Part shown: in pieces, positions 1-7,885 of the stretch
Numbering within the stretch: the first letter of the stretch is position 1
Layout: every line of letters starts with the position of its first letter
Assembly: GCA_945865355.1 (NCBI GenBank)
Contig: CAMBDN010000025.1
Location: 1 to 17,113 of the forward strand
Direction of reading: 5' to 3'
Origin: Legionella genomosp. 1
GTDB taxonomy: Bacteria; Pseudomonadota; Gammaproteobacteria; Legionellales; Legionellaceae
Length of the DNA stretch: 17,113 nt
Notes under the pieces: model-generated
Told to the model about the DNA's origin: nothing
Seen by the model: the letters and a program-made list of their open reading frames with translations, nothing else
Database searches by the model: none
Translations under genes and position numbers: made by a program

Positions 1-1557
1 AGGCGGTTTTCCAGAAATATCATAGGTCACGCGTGACACACCGTTGACTTCGTTAATGATCCGATTTGAAACCCGGGCAAGAAAATCCCATGGTAATTGT
101 GCCCAGTGTGCCGTCATAAAATCTATGGTTTCAACAGCCCTTAAACAAATTACATAGTCATAACGCCGACCATCGCCCATCACACCGACACTTTTAATCG
201 GTAGGAAAACAGCAAAAGCTTGACTGACTTGCTGATATAACCCCGCTTCATGTAATTCTTCAATAAAAATTGCATCAGCGCTGCGTAAAATATCAGCGTA
301 TTTCTTTTTCACTTCGCCTAAAATGCGCACGCCTAATCCTGGTCCTGGAAAAGGATGCCGATAGACCATATCGGAGGGCAGCCCTAATTCAAGCCCTATT
401 TTACGTACTTCATCTTTAAATAGTTCCCGTATTGGCTCAAGCAGCTTTAAGTTCATTGTCTCCGGTAATCCACCAACATTATGATGTGATTTGATAACTA
501 CGGCGGCTCCGTTATTCTGTGTGCCCGCCGATTCAATCACATCAGGGTAGATGGTCCCTTGCGCTAACCACTCAACACCAGGAATTTGACGTGCCTCTTC
601 ATCAAAAATTTCAATGAACGTCCGTCCAATAATTTTTCTTTTTTGTTCAGGACAATCCACCTTTTCTAGAGCTTGAAGAAATTTATTTTCCGCATTCACT
701 GCAATAATTTTTATCCCCATGTGCTGGCTAAACATTGCCATCACCTGCTCGGCCTCGTTTAATCTCAGCAAACCCGTGTCAACAAAAACACACACCAATT
801 GATCGCCAATTGCTCGATGCAGCAATGCTGCCACCACCGAAGAATCGACTCCGCCTGAAAGCCCAAGTAATACCTTTTCTTTACCTACTTGTCGCTGAAT
901 ACTCTCAATCGCTTGAGCTACAATATGTCCTGGTGTCCAATCGGTTTTTGCTTTACAAATATCAACAACAAAGCGCTGTAAAATGCGTAAACCTTGCGGG
1001 GTGTGGGTAACTTCAGGATGAAACTGTAATCCATACCACTGTCGTGACTCATCGGCCATGCCAGCAATCGGTGCATTACGCGTCGTACAAATAATCTTAA
1101 ACCCAGGCGGCAACAGAGTAACCTTGTCACCGTGACTCATCCAAACATCTAACAATGCGTCACCGGCAGCTGTTGTCCTATCTTCAATATTGAGCAATAG
1201 CTTGCTTTGTCCATGCAACTCCAACTCAGCGTAACCAAATTCTCGAAGTTCAGACGTAGCAACTTGACCACCCAATTGAGCGGCCATCGTTTGCATTCCA
1301 TAACAGATACCAAGCAATGGAAGTCCTGATTGAAATACCCACTCGGGTGATCGTGGATTACTTTCTTCAGTTACTGTTGCAGGGCCACCCGATAAAATAA
1401 AACCACAAGGCGCTAAAGCCTGCAGCACTGCAACGTCTGTATTAAAAGGGAAAATTTCGCAATAAACACCCAATTCACGAATTCGTCTTCCGATTAATTG
1501 GGTATATTGTGAGCCGAAATCGAGAATAATAATGGGGTTTTTCTTAATGTTTTTCAT
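1..1557 (-). CDS. guaA: GMP synthase (glutamine-hydrolysing), 3' end cut by window edge
   Basis: GuaA aminates XMP to GMP using ATP and glutamine, the last step of guanine nucleotide synthesis in the cytoplasm. The frame is open from the ATG (complement of 1555-1557) to base 1, giving 519 residues. It stops after the conserved SGKPP near the C-terminus, so only about half a dozen codons are missing compared with the roughly 525-residue family. The N-terminal class I glutaminase domain has the nucleophile C85 in GICYGMQ and the partners H180 and E182 in FHPEV. The ATP-pyrophosphatase P-loop SGGVDS lies at residues 234-239, and the C-terminal dimerisation domain follows. It starts 4 bases after the guaB stop without a clear ribosome-binding site, which suggests translational coupling within a guaBA operon. 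Identification is by recalled family sequence and is very secure. Confidence 0.97.
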   Translation of the reverse strand, partial: MKNIKKNPIIILDFGSQYTQLIGRRIRELGVYCEIFPFNTDVAVLQALAPCGFILSGGPATVTEESNPRSPEWVFQSGLPLLGICYGMQTMAAQLGGQVATSELREFGYAELELHGQSKLLLNIEDRTTAAGDALLDVWMSHGDKVTLLPPGFKIICTTRNAPIAGMADESRQWYGLQFHPEVTHTPQGLRILQRFVVDICKAKTDWTPGHIVAQAIESIQRQVGKEKVLLGLSGGVDSSVVAALLHRAIGDQLVCVFVDTGLLRLNEAEQVMAMFSQHMGIKIIAVNAENKFLQALEKVDCPEQKRKIIGRTFIEIFDEEARQIPGVEWLAQGTIYPDVIESAGTQNNGAAVVIKSHHNVGGLPETMNLKLLEPIRELFKDEVRKIGLELGLPSDMVYRHPFPGPGLGVRILGEVKKKYADILRSADAIFIEELHEAGLYQQVSQAFAVFLPIKSVGVMGDGRRYDYVICLRAVETIDFMTAHWAQLPWDFLARVSNRIINEVNGVSRVTYDISGKPP

Positions 1558-1561
1558 AAGT

Positions 1562-3034
1562 TCAATTATCAATCTGGTAGTTCGGAGCTTGCTTGGTAAT
1601 ACTCACATCGTGCACATGCGATTCACGCATACCGGCATTAGTCACCTGAACAAACTCAGCATTTTTATGCAGCAGGCTGACAGTAGCACAGCCGGTGTAA
1701 CCCATGCATGAACGTAGGCCGCCAAGTATTTGATGAATGATCGTCTGAATAGGACCTTTGTAAGGAACTCGCCCCTCAATCCCTTCGGGAACCAATTTCT
1801 CCGCCCCCTGATTCATTTCTTGGAAATAGCGATCACTAGATCCTTGCGCTTGCGACATTGCACCGATTGAACCCATTCCACGGTACGACTTATAAGTACG
1901 CCCTTGGTAAAGCTCAATTTCACCAGGAGACTCCTCAGTCCCTGCAAACATCCCACCCAACATTACCGTGGATGCACCAGCAGCCAGTGCTTTACATACA
2001 TCACCAGAGAAGCGAATGCCGCCATCAGCAATGATAGGCACCCTCCCCTTTAAGCCTGCGGCGACATTAGCAATAGCGCTAATTTGTGGTACACCCACTC
2101 CTGTAACGATGCGAGTGGTGCAAATTGAACCTGGGCCGATACCCACTTTAACAGCATCTGCACCCGCTTTAACCAAGTCCTTTGCAGCCGCTGCTGTCGC
2201 GATATTACCACCAATCACTTGTACGGCAGGAAAATGCATTTTAATCCATTTAACTCTATCCAGTACACCTTGAGAATGCCCGTGAGCCGTATCAACGACA
2301 ATAACATCCACACCAGCATCCACAAGCGCTTCAACTCGTTCATCTGTCCCTGCTCCAACGCCAACTGCCGCACCTACACGCAATTGCTCAGAACCGTCCT
2401 TGCAAGCGTAAGGGTTTTCTTTCGCCTTTTGAATATCTTTTACAGTAATCAATCCACGCAAGTAAAAGTCATTGTTAACCACAAGCAATTTTTCAAGGCG
2501 ATGTTTATGGAGAAGGCTTCGTACTTCCTCACGACTGGCCCCTTCTTTAACGGTTACTAAGCGCTCTTTGGGTGTCATCACTGCCGATACAGGCAACGAT
2601 AGGTTGGTCTCAAATCGAATATCTCTGCTGGTTACAATACCAATCAACCGCTCCCCATCGACCACCGGGACTCCAGAAAAATTATGAAACGCCATCACAT
2701 CAAGTAATGCTTTAACAGTCAGGGAAGGCGCAACTGAAATAGGATCCTTTACCATTCCACTTTCAAATTTCTTAACCTTTCTTACCTCCGCTGCCTGCTC
2801 ACTATGGGTCATATTCTTGTGAATAATACCAATACCACCTTCCTGCGCCATTGCAATGGCTAATCGAGCCTCAGTCACCGTATCCATTGCCGAGGAGATC
2901 AACGGCATATTCAATTGGATTTCGCGAGTTAGCTGAACAGTCAGGGTTACGTCTTTAGGCAAGATGGTAGAATGGGCGGGAACTAACAAGACATCATCAA
3001 AGGTCAATGCTCGTTCTATGATTGAAAGCGGCAT
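1562..3034 (-). CDS. guaB: Inosine-5'-monophosphate dehydrogenase
   Basis: GuaB oxidises IMP to XMP with NAD+, the committed step of GMP synthesis, and feeds GuaA encoded directly downstream. The frame could begin at 3052, but I chose the ATG at 3032-3034. An AGGAG lies 8 bases upstream of it, whereas the earlier ATG precedes that site. The resulting 490 residues match the usual length (E. coli 488), beginning MPLSIIERALTFDDVLL. A TIM barrel is interrupted by a tandem CBS module at about residues 90-207. The catalytic loop GPGSICTTR contains C305, the E. coli position. The mobile flap region GMGSIGAM and the segment EGRVPYKG follow. The stop is TGA, 4 bases before guaA. No anomalies are visible. 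Confidence 0.98.
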   Translation of the reverse strand: MPLSIIERALTFDDVLLVPAHSTILPKDVTLTVQLTREIQLNMPLISSAMDTVTEARLAIAMAQEGGIGIIHKNMTHSEQAAEVRKVKKFESGMVKDPISVAPSLTVKALLDVMAFHNFSGVPVVDGERLIGIVTSRDIRFETNLSLPVSAVMTPKERLVTVKEGASREEVRSLLHKHRLEKLLVVNNDFYLRGLITVKDIQKAKENPYACKDGSEQLRVGAAVGVGAGTDERVEALVDAGVDVIVVDTAHGHSQGVLDRVKWIKMHFPAVQVIGGNIATAAAAKDLVKAGADAVKVGIGPGSICTTRIVTGVGVPQISAIANVAAGLKGRVPIIADGGIRFSGDVCKALAAGASTVMLGGMFAGTEESPGEIELYQGRTYKSYRGMGSIGAMSQAQGSSDRYFQEMNQGAEKLVPEGIEGRVPYKGPIQTIIHQILGGLRSCMGYTGCATVSLLHKNAEFVQVTNAGMRESHVHDVSITKQAPNYQIDN

Positions 3035-3066
3035 ACCACAAACTCCTGTCATTCATTTACTCAAAG

Positions 3067-3095
3067 ATTATACAATAGTTTATGATCTAGTTGAA
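3067..3095 (-). promoter_or_regulatory. Likely guaBA promoter
   Basis: On the minus strand there is a perfect -10 TATAAT (complement of 3067-3072). A weak -35 TTCAAC (complement of 3090-3095, three of six matches) lies 17 bases upstream. Transcription would begin near 3060, giving a leader of about 26 bases with the guaB ribosome-binding site. The -10 is strong and the -35 poor, which would fit a promoter helped by an activator, but no site for one is recognisable. Confidence 0.6.
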
Positions 3096-3100
3096 TAACG

Positions 3101-3129
3101 TTGGCAAAAAAGTGTAAACTGTTTCTAAT
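3101..3129 (+). promoter_or_regulatory. Likely minDE promoter
   Basis: A -35 TTGGCA (3101-3106, five of six) and a -10 TCTAAT (3124-3129, five of six) are separated by the optimal 17 bases. This predicts a start near 3136 and a leader of about 35 bases. The -35 boxes of this promoter and of the divergent guaB promoter are only 5 bases apart, so the two polymerases would compete for the same stretch. Confidence 0.7.
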
Positions 3130-3170
3130 TGTCTCTCTTGACTATCCTAATTAAAAGGTAGGGCTTACAG

Positions 3171-4001
3171 TTGGCCAAAATTATCGTTATTACCTCTGGA
3201 AAAGGTGGTGTGGGAAAAACTACTTCATCTGCCGCAATCGCTTCTGGACTCGCAATGCGAGGACATAAAACCGTCGTCATTGATTTTGATATTGGCCTTC
3301 GTAATCTCGACATTATCATGGGATGTGAGCGTCGAGTTGTATACGATTTCATTAATGTTATCAATGGCGAAGCAACCTTAAAACAAGCTTTAATTAAAGA
3401 TAAGCGTTTACCACAATTGTGTATCCTCCCTGCCTCCCAAACACGCGATAAAGATGCGCTAAGTATAGAAGGAGTGGAGCGAGTTCTTAACGAGCTGTCT
3501 CAAGACTTTGCCTATATTATTTGTGACTCCCCGGCAGGTATCGAAGGCGGAGCATTAATGGCAATGCATTTCGCAGATGATGCTATTGTTGTTACAAATC
3601 CCGAAGTATCATCCGTTAGAGACTCTGATAGGATTTTAGGTATCCTAGCTAGCAAAACCAAGCGTGCCATTGGAAGTAGTGAACCGATTCGTGAACACCT
3701 TTTACTAACACGCTATGATGCTGAACGCGTTGAAAAGGGTGAAATGCTATCGGTACAGGACGTGCAAGACATACTCGCCATTCCTTTAATCGGTATTATT
3801 CCTGAATCTAAAGCTGTTCTAAAGGCATCCAATACTGGAGTCCCTGTTATTCTTGATGAGACCAGTGACGCAGGACATGCATACCAAGATGCAATTGCTC
3901 GTTTTTTAGGTGAAGAACGCCCAATGCGTTTTGTAAATATTGAGCGCAAAGGAATTCTGCGCCGCTTATTTGGTAAAAACAAGGAGGGTGTATCAGCATG
4001 A
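3171..4001 (+). CDS. minD: Septum-site determining ATPase MinD (TTG start)
   Basis: MinD is a membrane-associating ParA-type ATPase. It oscillates with MinE and recruits the division inhibitor MinC to the poles, restricting the Z-ring to midcell. The deviant Walker A KGGVGKTT is at residues 11-18, with signature K11 and K16. The conserved D40 lies in DFDIGLRNLD, the Walker B region CDSPAG at 118-123, and an amphipathic membrane-targeting helix at about 259-270 (ERKGILRRLFGK). At 276 residues it has the normal length. The start is TTG: an in-frame TAG at 3159-3161 leaves no other start before the conserved MAKIIVITSGKGG. AAGGTAGGG (3155-3163) lies 7 bases upstream as a ribosome-binding site. 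Its TGA overlaps the minE ATG. No minC precedes it; the upstream neighbour is divergent guaB. Confidence 0.98.
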   Translation: MAKIIVITSGKGGVGKTTSSAAIASGLAMRGHKTVVIDFDIGLRNLDIIMGCERRVVYDFINVINGEATLKQALIKDKRLPQLCILPASQTRDKDALSIEGVERVLNELSQDFAYIICDSPAGIEGGALMAMHFADDAIVVTNPEVSSVRDSDRILGILASKTKRAIGSSEPIREHLLLTRYDAERVEKGEMLSVQDVQDILAIPLIGIIPESKAVLKASNTGVPVILDETSDAGHAYQDAIARFLGEERPMRFVNIERKGILRRLFGKNKEGVSA

Positions 4002-4255
4002 GTATTTTTAATTATTTGCGTAGACGAAATACAACTGCATCAGTGGCCAAAGAACGTTTACAAATCATTATTTCCCATGAGCGAAACCAGCGCAACACGC
4101 CTGATTATTTGCCAAAGTTACAAGAAGAGATTCTTGCGGTTATTGCTAAATACGTACCGATTAATCGAGAACAAGTTACTGTTAACCTCGAGCGTATGGG
4201 TGACAATTCAGTGTTGGAGCTTAACGTAACTGTGCCCGATGAAATACTGGCATAA
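3998..4255 (+). CDS. minE: Cell division topological specificity factor MinE
   Basis: MinE stimulates MinD ATPase activity and drives the pole-to-pole oscillation that keeps the inhibitor away from midcell. The 85 residues match the family (E. coli 88). The N-terminal membrane-targeting and MinD-contact segment is MSIFNYLRRR followed by VAKERLQIIISHER. The C-terminal beta-rich dimerisation domain begins at about residue 36 and includes YLPKLQEEILAVIAKYV and ends VLELNVTVP. The ATG overlaps the minD TGA (ATGA), and AAGGAGGG at 3981-3988 inside minD serves as ribosome-binding site, so translation is coupled. It is the last gene of the two-gene operon. Confidence 0.97.
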   Translation: MSIFNYLRRRNTTASVAKERLQIIISHERNQRNTPDYLPKLQEEILAVIAKYVPINREQVTVNLERMGDNSVLELNVTVPDEILA

Positions 4256-4450
4256 TGAATTAAACAATAGGTATAAGGCTCAAGTCCCTCTCAACTAAAA
4301 GCCATCACTACCCTCTTCTAGACGGTACTTTTTTAAGGATGGATAGACTCAAACCCAAGGGTTAAGCCTGATCGCAAAATAGACCACTCATCACGAGATT
4401 CACGCCAATGTTTAATCTATAAAAACACGGCGCATCCCGGAATCTACTGT
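4256..4450. other. Convergent intergenic gap between minE and fadE
   Basis: These 195 bases separate two genes that end facing each other, where a bidirectional terminator would be expected. I find only the short palindrome AACCC-AA-GGGTT (4352-4363), whose loop is too small and which has no T-tract. A T6 run at 4329-4334 follows a mere 4-base-pair stem (TACC/GGTA). No convincing intrinsic terminator, small ORF or RNA gene is visible. Confidence 0.6.
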
Positions 4451-6934
4451 TTAAATAACATCGGCTGTTACATCGCCTTGATTGGTTATTTTCGTTTTAG
4501 TAGGCGCTTCTGCACTGTCAACCTGTCGGCACAACTCATTGGTATTGAAGTCATCAACCGCTATCACTTGCTGCCTTGCTAGCTCAGCCTCGAGCAAGCG
4601 TTGAGCTTCTTCCTTATTCAACACACACTGTAATTCTGCTTCATCAATTTGTTCTAATAACGTTAGCGATTTGAGTGTTCCTTCGCGCACGGCCCGTTGC
4701 ACCTTTTTTTCCAAATCATCAACAGCGCAAATTTTATTGAAAGCATCTTCCAATCGTCCTAAAGGACAATTCTCAAGCGCATCAGCAAAAGCCAATCGTG
4801 ATAAACGTGTACGAGTTTCGTTCGGCTTTGTCAATATGCTAGCAAGCTTAGCGCCGAGTTTATCGCTGGGACGATGACGTTGGTGCCCCATAGGCTGCAA
4901 TATCAATTTCAATACAACTCTTGCCCATCGCATAGGAAAATTATCAATCACCCCTTGAATAGCTAGCTCACATTCATGGAGTAATTGTTGACAGCACCAG
5001 TCAACCAAAGGCAAATCGGTCATTGGCTCACCATCTTCATGGAAGCGCTTTAGTACGGCCGAAGACAAATACAAGTAACTCAGCACATCGCCCAAACGAG
5101 CAGACAACTTTTCTTTACGTTTTAACTCACCACCCAGCGTTACCATTGAAAAATCAGCGAGAAAAGCCAAATTACTGCTATAACGATGAATCAGTTGATA
5201 ATATCTAGATGCTTCGCTACTTGGTACTTTTACCATACGTCCATCAGTGACTGAAAATACCATTGATTTAATTAAATTGGATAAGATAAAGCCAAAGTGC
5301 CCCCAAATCGCTTGATCAAATAACTGCAAATCATTGTTTCTAACACTTTCAATCTCTTTTAGAACATAAGGATGGCAACGAATCGCACCTTGACCAAAGA
5401 TAATTAAACTACGCGTCAATATATTTGCACCTTCAACCGTAATACTGATAGGCATCTCTTGATATGCCCGCCCTAAATAGTTATTCGGACCGAGACAAAT
5501 ACCTTTACCTCCATGAATATCCATTGCATCAATCGCAACCTGACGCGCGCGTTCGGTGGTGTGGTATTTTAAAATAGCGCCTGCAACAGCAGGTTTCGCA
5601 CCATGGTCAATTGCTGCGGCCGCCGTACTAAGAGCAGCATCAATGATATAAGTATTTCCTGCAATCCGTGCGAGTGGCTCTTCAATACCTTCAAATTTTG
5701 CAATGGGCTGATGAAATTGCTTACGAACTCTCGCATAAGCGCCACAAGCCAGCGCCGCCGCTTGTGCACCACCTGATGCACTGGAGGGCAATCCAATCGC
5801 TCGTCCAGCACTTAAACACTCCATGACCATCCGCCAACCATGTCCTGCCATTTCTGATCCACCAATCAAACAATCTATAGATACAAAAACGTCTTTGCCT
5901 TGCGTTGGACCATTCATAAAACCCGTGTTGAGAGGAAAATGACGCCGTCCTTTAATCACACCCTGGGTGTCCGCAGGAATCAACGCACAACTGATCCCAA
6001 CATCCGTCCCTTTACCCAGTATATTCTCAGGATCAAATAGCCTAAAAGCCAAGCCAATGACGGTTGCTACCGGGCACAGGGTGATATAGCGCTTGTTCCA
6101 ATTAAGCCGAAGCCCAAGAACCTCTTTACCATTGATAGTTTGTCGACAGACAATACCCGTATCAGGAATCGAAGCTGCATCAGAACCCGCATTAGGACCA
6201 GTCAGTGCAAAGCAGGGTATTTCACGCCCATTTGCCAATCGCGGCAGGTAATGGTTTTTTTGTTCTTCAGTACCATATTTTAAAAGCAACTCCGCCGGCC
6301 CCAATGAATTTGGCACAGATACGGTAGATGCGACCGTTATAGAATGACTATAAAGTTTTACGATAACAGACATTTGAGCGGTTGCTGAAAACCCAAGACC
6401 ACCATAGCTTTTAGGAATAATCATTCCTAGAAACCCCTGCTCTTTAATATATTTCCACACGTCAGGAGGCAGATCAGCACGGTTATGGGTGATATCCCAG
6501 TTATCCACCATACGACACAATGCTTTGACGGGACCGTCTAAAAAGCTTTGCTCTTCCCGAGTCAACTGTACCGAAGGCGCACGATGTAACTTTGTAAAAT
6601 CTGGCGTGCCGCTAAACAGGTCGCCCTCCCAACTAACCGTTCCAGCTTCTAACGCTTCACGCTCAGTGGCTGACATCGGTGGCAAGCTCTTGCTCACTAT
6701 GCGAAACAAGTAACGTGACAATAGTTGTTTACGCAATGGCGTAATCGAGCCGATCAGCAACAAACCAAATACGAGCCATAAGCCCGATTGCACAAAAGCT
6801 CCTAGCGTGCAGTACTTCATAAGTAGAGACATGAGCACCGCATAACTAATCGTCCATACTGAAATAGCGGCTTGCTGGGTAATTAAAACAAAAAAAGCAC
6901 CAAACAGTGCAATAAAAAGCAATCCTTGTAACAT
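4451..6934 (-). CDS. fadE: FadE-type membrane acyl-CoA dehydrogenase
   Basis: FadE carries out the first step of fatty acid beta-oxidation, FAD-dependent desaturation of acyl-CoA to trans-2-enoyl-CoA. The frame opens at 7018, but I chose the ATG at 6932-6934 because AAGGAG lies 6 bases before it. This gives 827 residues beginning MLQGLLFIALFGAFF (E. coli FadE has 814). Two N-terminal hydrophobic stretches (about 1-19 and 24-62) suggest membrane anchoring. The dehydrogenase core runs from about 80 to 540, with CFALTGPNAGSDAASIPDTG at 241-260. E501 in EGANILTRS aligns with the catalytic base of the family, followed by FGQGAIRCHP. The C-terminal region specific to FadE (DUF1974) contains LGGELKRKEKLSARLGDVLSYLYLSSAVLKR. 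It is the last gene of a minus-strand series, 156 bases after the hydrolase, and may have its own promoter. Confidence 0.96.
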   Translation of the reverse strand: MLQGLLFIALFGAFFVLITQQAAISVWTISYAVLMSLLMKYCTLGAFVQSGLWLVFGLLLIGSITPLRKQLLSRYLFRIVSKSLPPMSATEREALEAGTVSWEGDLFSGTPDFTKLHRAPSVQLTREEQSFLDGPVKALCRMVDNWDITHNRADLPPDVWKYIKEQGFLGMIIPKSYGGLGFSATAQMSVIVKLYSHSITVASTVSVPNSLGPAELLLKYGTEEQKNHYLPRLANGREIPCFALTGPNAGSDAASIPDTGIVCRQTINGKEVLGLRLNWNKRYITLCPVATVIGLAFRLFDPENILGKGTDVGISCALIPADTQGVIKGRRHFPLNTGFMNGPTQGKDVFVSIDCLIGGSEMAGHGWRMVMECLSAGRAIGLPSSASGGAQAAALACGAYARVRKQFHQPIAKFEGIEEPLARIAGNTYIIDAALSTAAAAIDHGAKPAVAGAILKYHTTERARQVAIDAMDIHGGKGICLGPNNYLGRAYQEMPISITVEGANILTRSLIIFGQGAIRCHPYVLKEIESVRNNDLQLFDQAIWGHFGFILSNLIKSMVFSVTDGRMVKVPSSEASRYYQLIHRYSSNLAFLADFSMVTLGGELKRKEKLSARLGDVLSYLYLSSAVLKRFHEDGEPMTDLPLVDWCCQQLLHECELAIQGVIDNFPMRWARVVLKLILQPMGHQRHRPSDKLGAKLASILTKPNETRTRLSRLAFADALENCPLGRLEDAFNKICAVDDLEKKVQRAVREGTLKSLTLLEQIDEAELQCVLNKEEAQRLLEAELARQQVIAVDDFNTNELCRQVDSAEAPTKTKITNQGDVTADVI

Positions 6935-7090
6935 ATCTGTCTCCTTGTAATTAGTCATATGATACGACAAGTAAAGGATTAAATGCAGTCCTTTGTTATC
7001 GCATTCAAGATCTTGCAAAAGTCCACATGCCAGGGCCTACGTTGACGGGATTATAGGTGCTGTTTTTAATAGAGGCGGATTTACCCTGAT
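6935..7090 (-). promoter_or_regulatory. fadE upstream region with -10-like box and inverted repeat
   Basis: This 156-base gap separates the hydrolase stop from the fadE start and is the longest gap in the minus-strand run, so fadE may be transcribed separately. A perfect TATAAT (complement of 7050-7055) has no recognisable -35 at 15-19 bases. An inverted repeat AAAGGA-N10-TCCTTT occupies 6973-6994, and a 10-base palindrome CAAGATCTTG lies at 7006-7015. Neither resembles the FadR operator I know from E. coli. The promoter and operator assignments are tentative. Confidence 0.3.
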
Positions 7091-7885
7091 TTATCGAGCG
7101 ATTAATAATTTATCCGCCACAGCCATGATCAAATTCGCTGTGGCTTGAGGATATTCCATAGGAAACATATGTGTACCCTTCGTTTCAACATGACCAATAC
7201 CGTAGTATTTTTTCATGTAACGTAATTCCATCTGGCCTACCACATTGCTTTTATTACCATAAATCAAAAAGGTCGGTACATGTAACCGCCCCTCATGCTC
7301 ACGCAATATATGCGGTATCGTTCGATAAATTTGATATTCTATTTGACGATCAAAGCGCAGAGAGTATCCCAGCTCATTCTGTTGCATGCCATATTCAATA
7401 TAATCCTGCAAACATGCGTCAGTAAATGTTTTAAAAAGCGCCCTGCTTTTCAGATAGGAGATGACCTGCTCTCTGGTTTGCCAATGCTGACGGCGCGCAC
7501 GTGTCCTAGATGCAGGCGTCACTTTATCGATCATGCCAAATGCTTTGGAAAGTCGCACAAGACTCGACTTCAGACGCCCCAATAATGGCGAGTCAAGTAA
7601 AATAACAGCACTAAATAAAGCTGGCTGCTCCACCGCTGCCAATAAAATTAATACACCACCTAAAGAGTGCCCAACTGCAATAACCGGTTGGGAGGCCTGC
7701 TCTTTGATACTGTCAATAACCTCATCAACTAAACAACGCCAATTCTCAGTTACAGGATATTGTGAATTATGGCCAACTCGATCGATGTAACAACAGTCAT
7801 ATTTTTCCTCCAAAGGTAATAGTATTTGGCGATAGCAGGGCGAAGGAAACCCATTACCATGAGCAAAATACAACTGTTTTTTCAC
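7091..7885 (-). CDS. Alpha/beta-fold hydrolase, substrate unknown
   Basis: This 264-residue protein has the layout of a serine hydrolase of the alpha/beta fold. It shows an oxyanion HGNGFP at residues 9-14, the nucleophile elbow GHSLGG with S74, and a late histidine H239 in THMFP. No signal peptide is visible, so it is probably cytoplasmic. The acid is unclear: after the strand VPTFLIYG the position where many relatives have Asp reads SNVV with N214. D98 in LLDSP is an alternative. The start is GTG (complement of 7883-7885), overlapping the TGA of the upstream membrane-protein gene. Co-location with a glycerol-3-phosphate type importer and fadE suggests a lipid or glycerophospholipid ester substrate, but that is only inference; it could equally be a general esterase. 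Confidence 0.8.
   Translation of the reverse strand: MKKQLYFAHGNGFPSPCYRQILLPLEEKYDCCYIDRVGHNSQYPVTENWRCLVDEVIDSIKEQASQPVIAVGHSLGGVLILLAAVEQPALFSAVILLDSPLLGRLKSSLVRLSKAFGMIDKVTPASRTRARRQHWQTREQVISYLKSRALFKTFTDACLQDYIEYGMQQNELGYSLRFDRQIEYQIYRTIPHILREHEGRLHVPTFLIYGNKSNVVGQMELRYMKKYYGIGHVETKGTHMFPMEYPQATANLIMAVADKLLIAR

Noticed and set aside
735..1130. Small open frames on both strands within guaA
   Set aside because: They overlap a fully conserved guaA reading frame and encode no recognisable motif.
4309..4334. Possible terminator after minE (TACC/GGTA stem followed by T6)
   Set aside because: Only 4 base pairs with an 11-base loop; too weak to call an intrinsic terminator.
4352..4363. Palindrome AACCC-AA-GGGTT in the minE-fadE gap
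   Set aside because: Two-base loop and no T-tract on either strand; no evidence of function.
6935..7018. Longer FadE starting at 7018
   Set aside because: The longer start is a TTG and adds an unrelated 28-residue stretch; AAGGAG lies directly before the ATG at 6934, which begins the conserved hydrophobic N-terminus.
7075..7125. GGCGGAT/ATCCGCC inverted pair around the hydrolase stop as a terminator
   Set aside because: Only 7 paired bases with a loop of about 30 and no T-run at the right distance.
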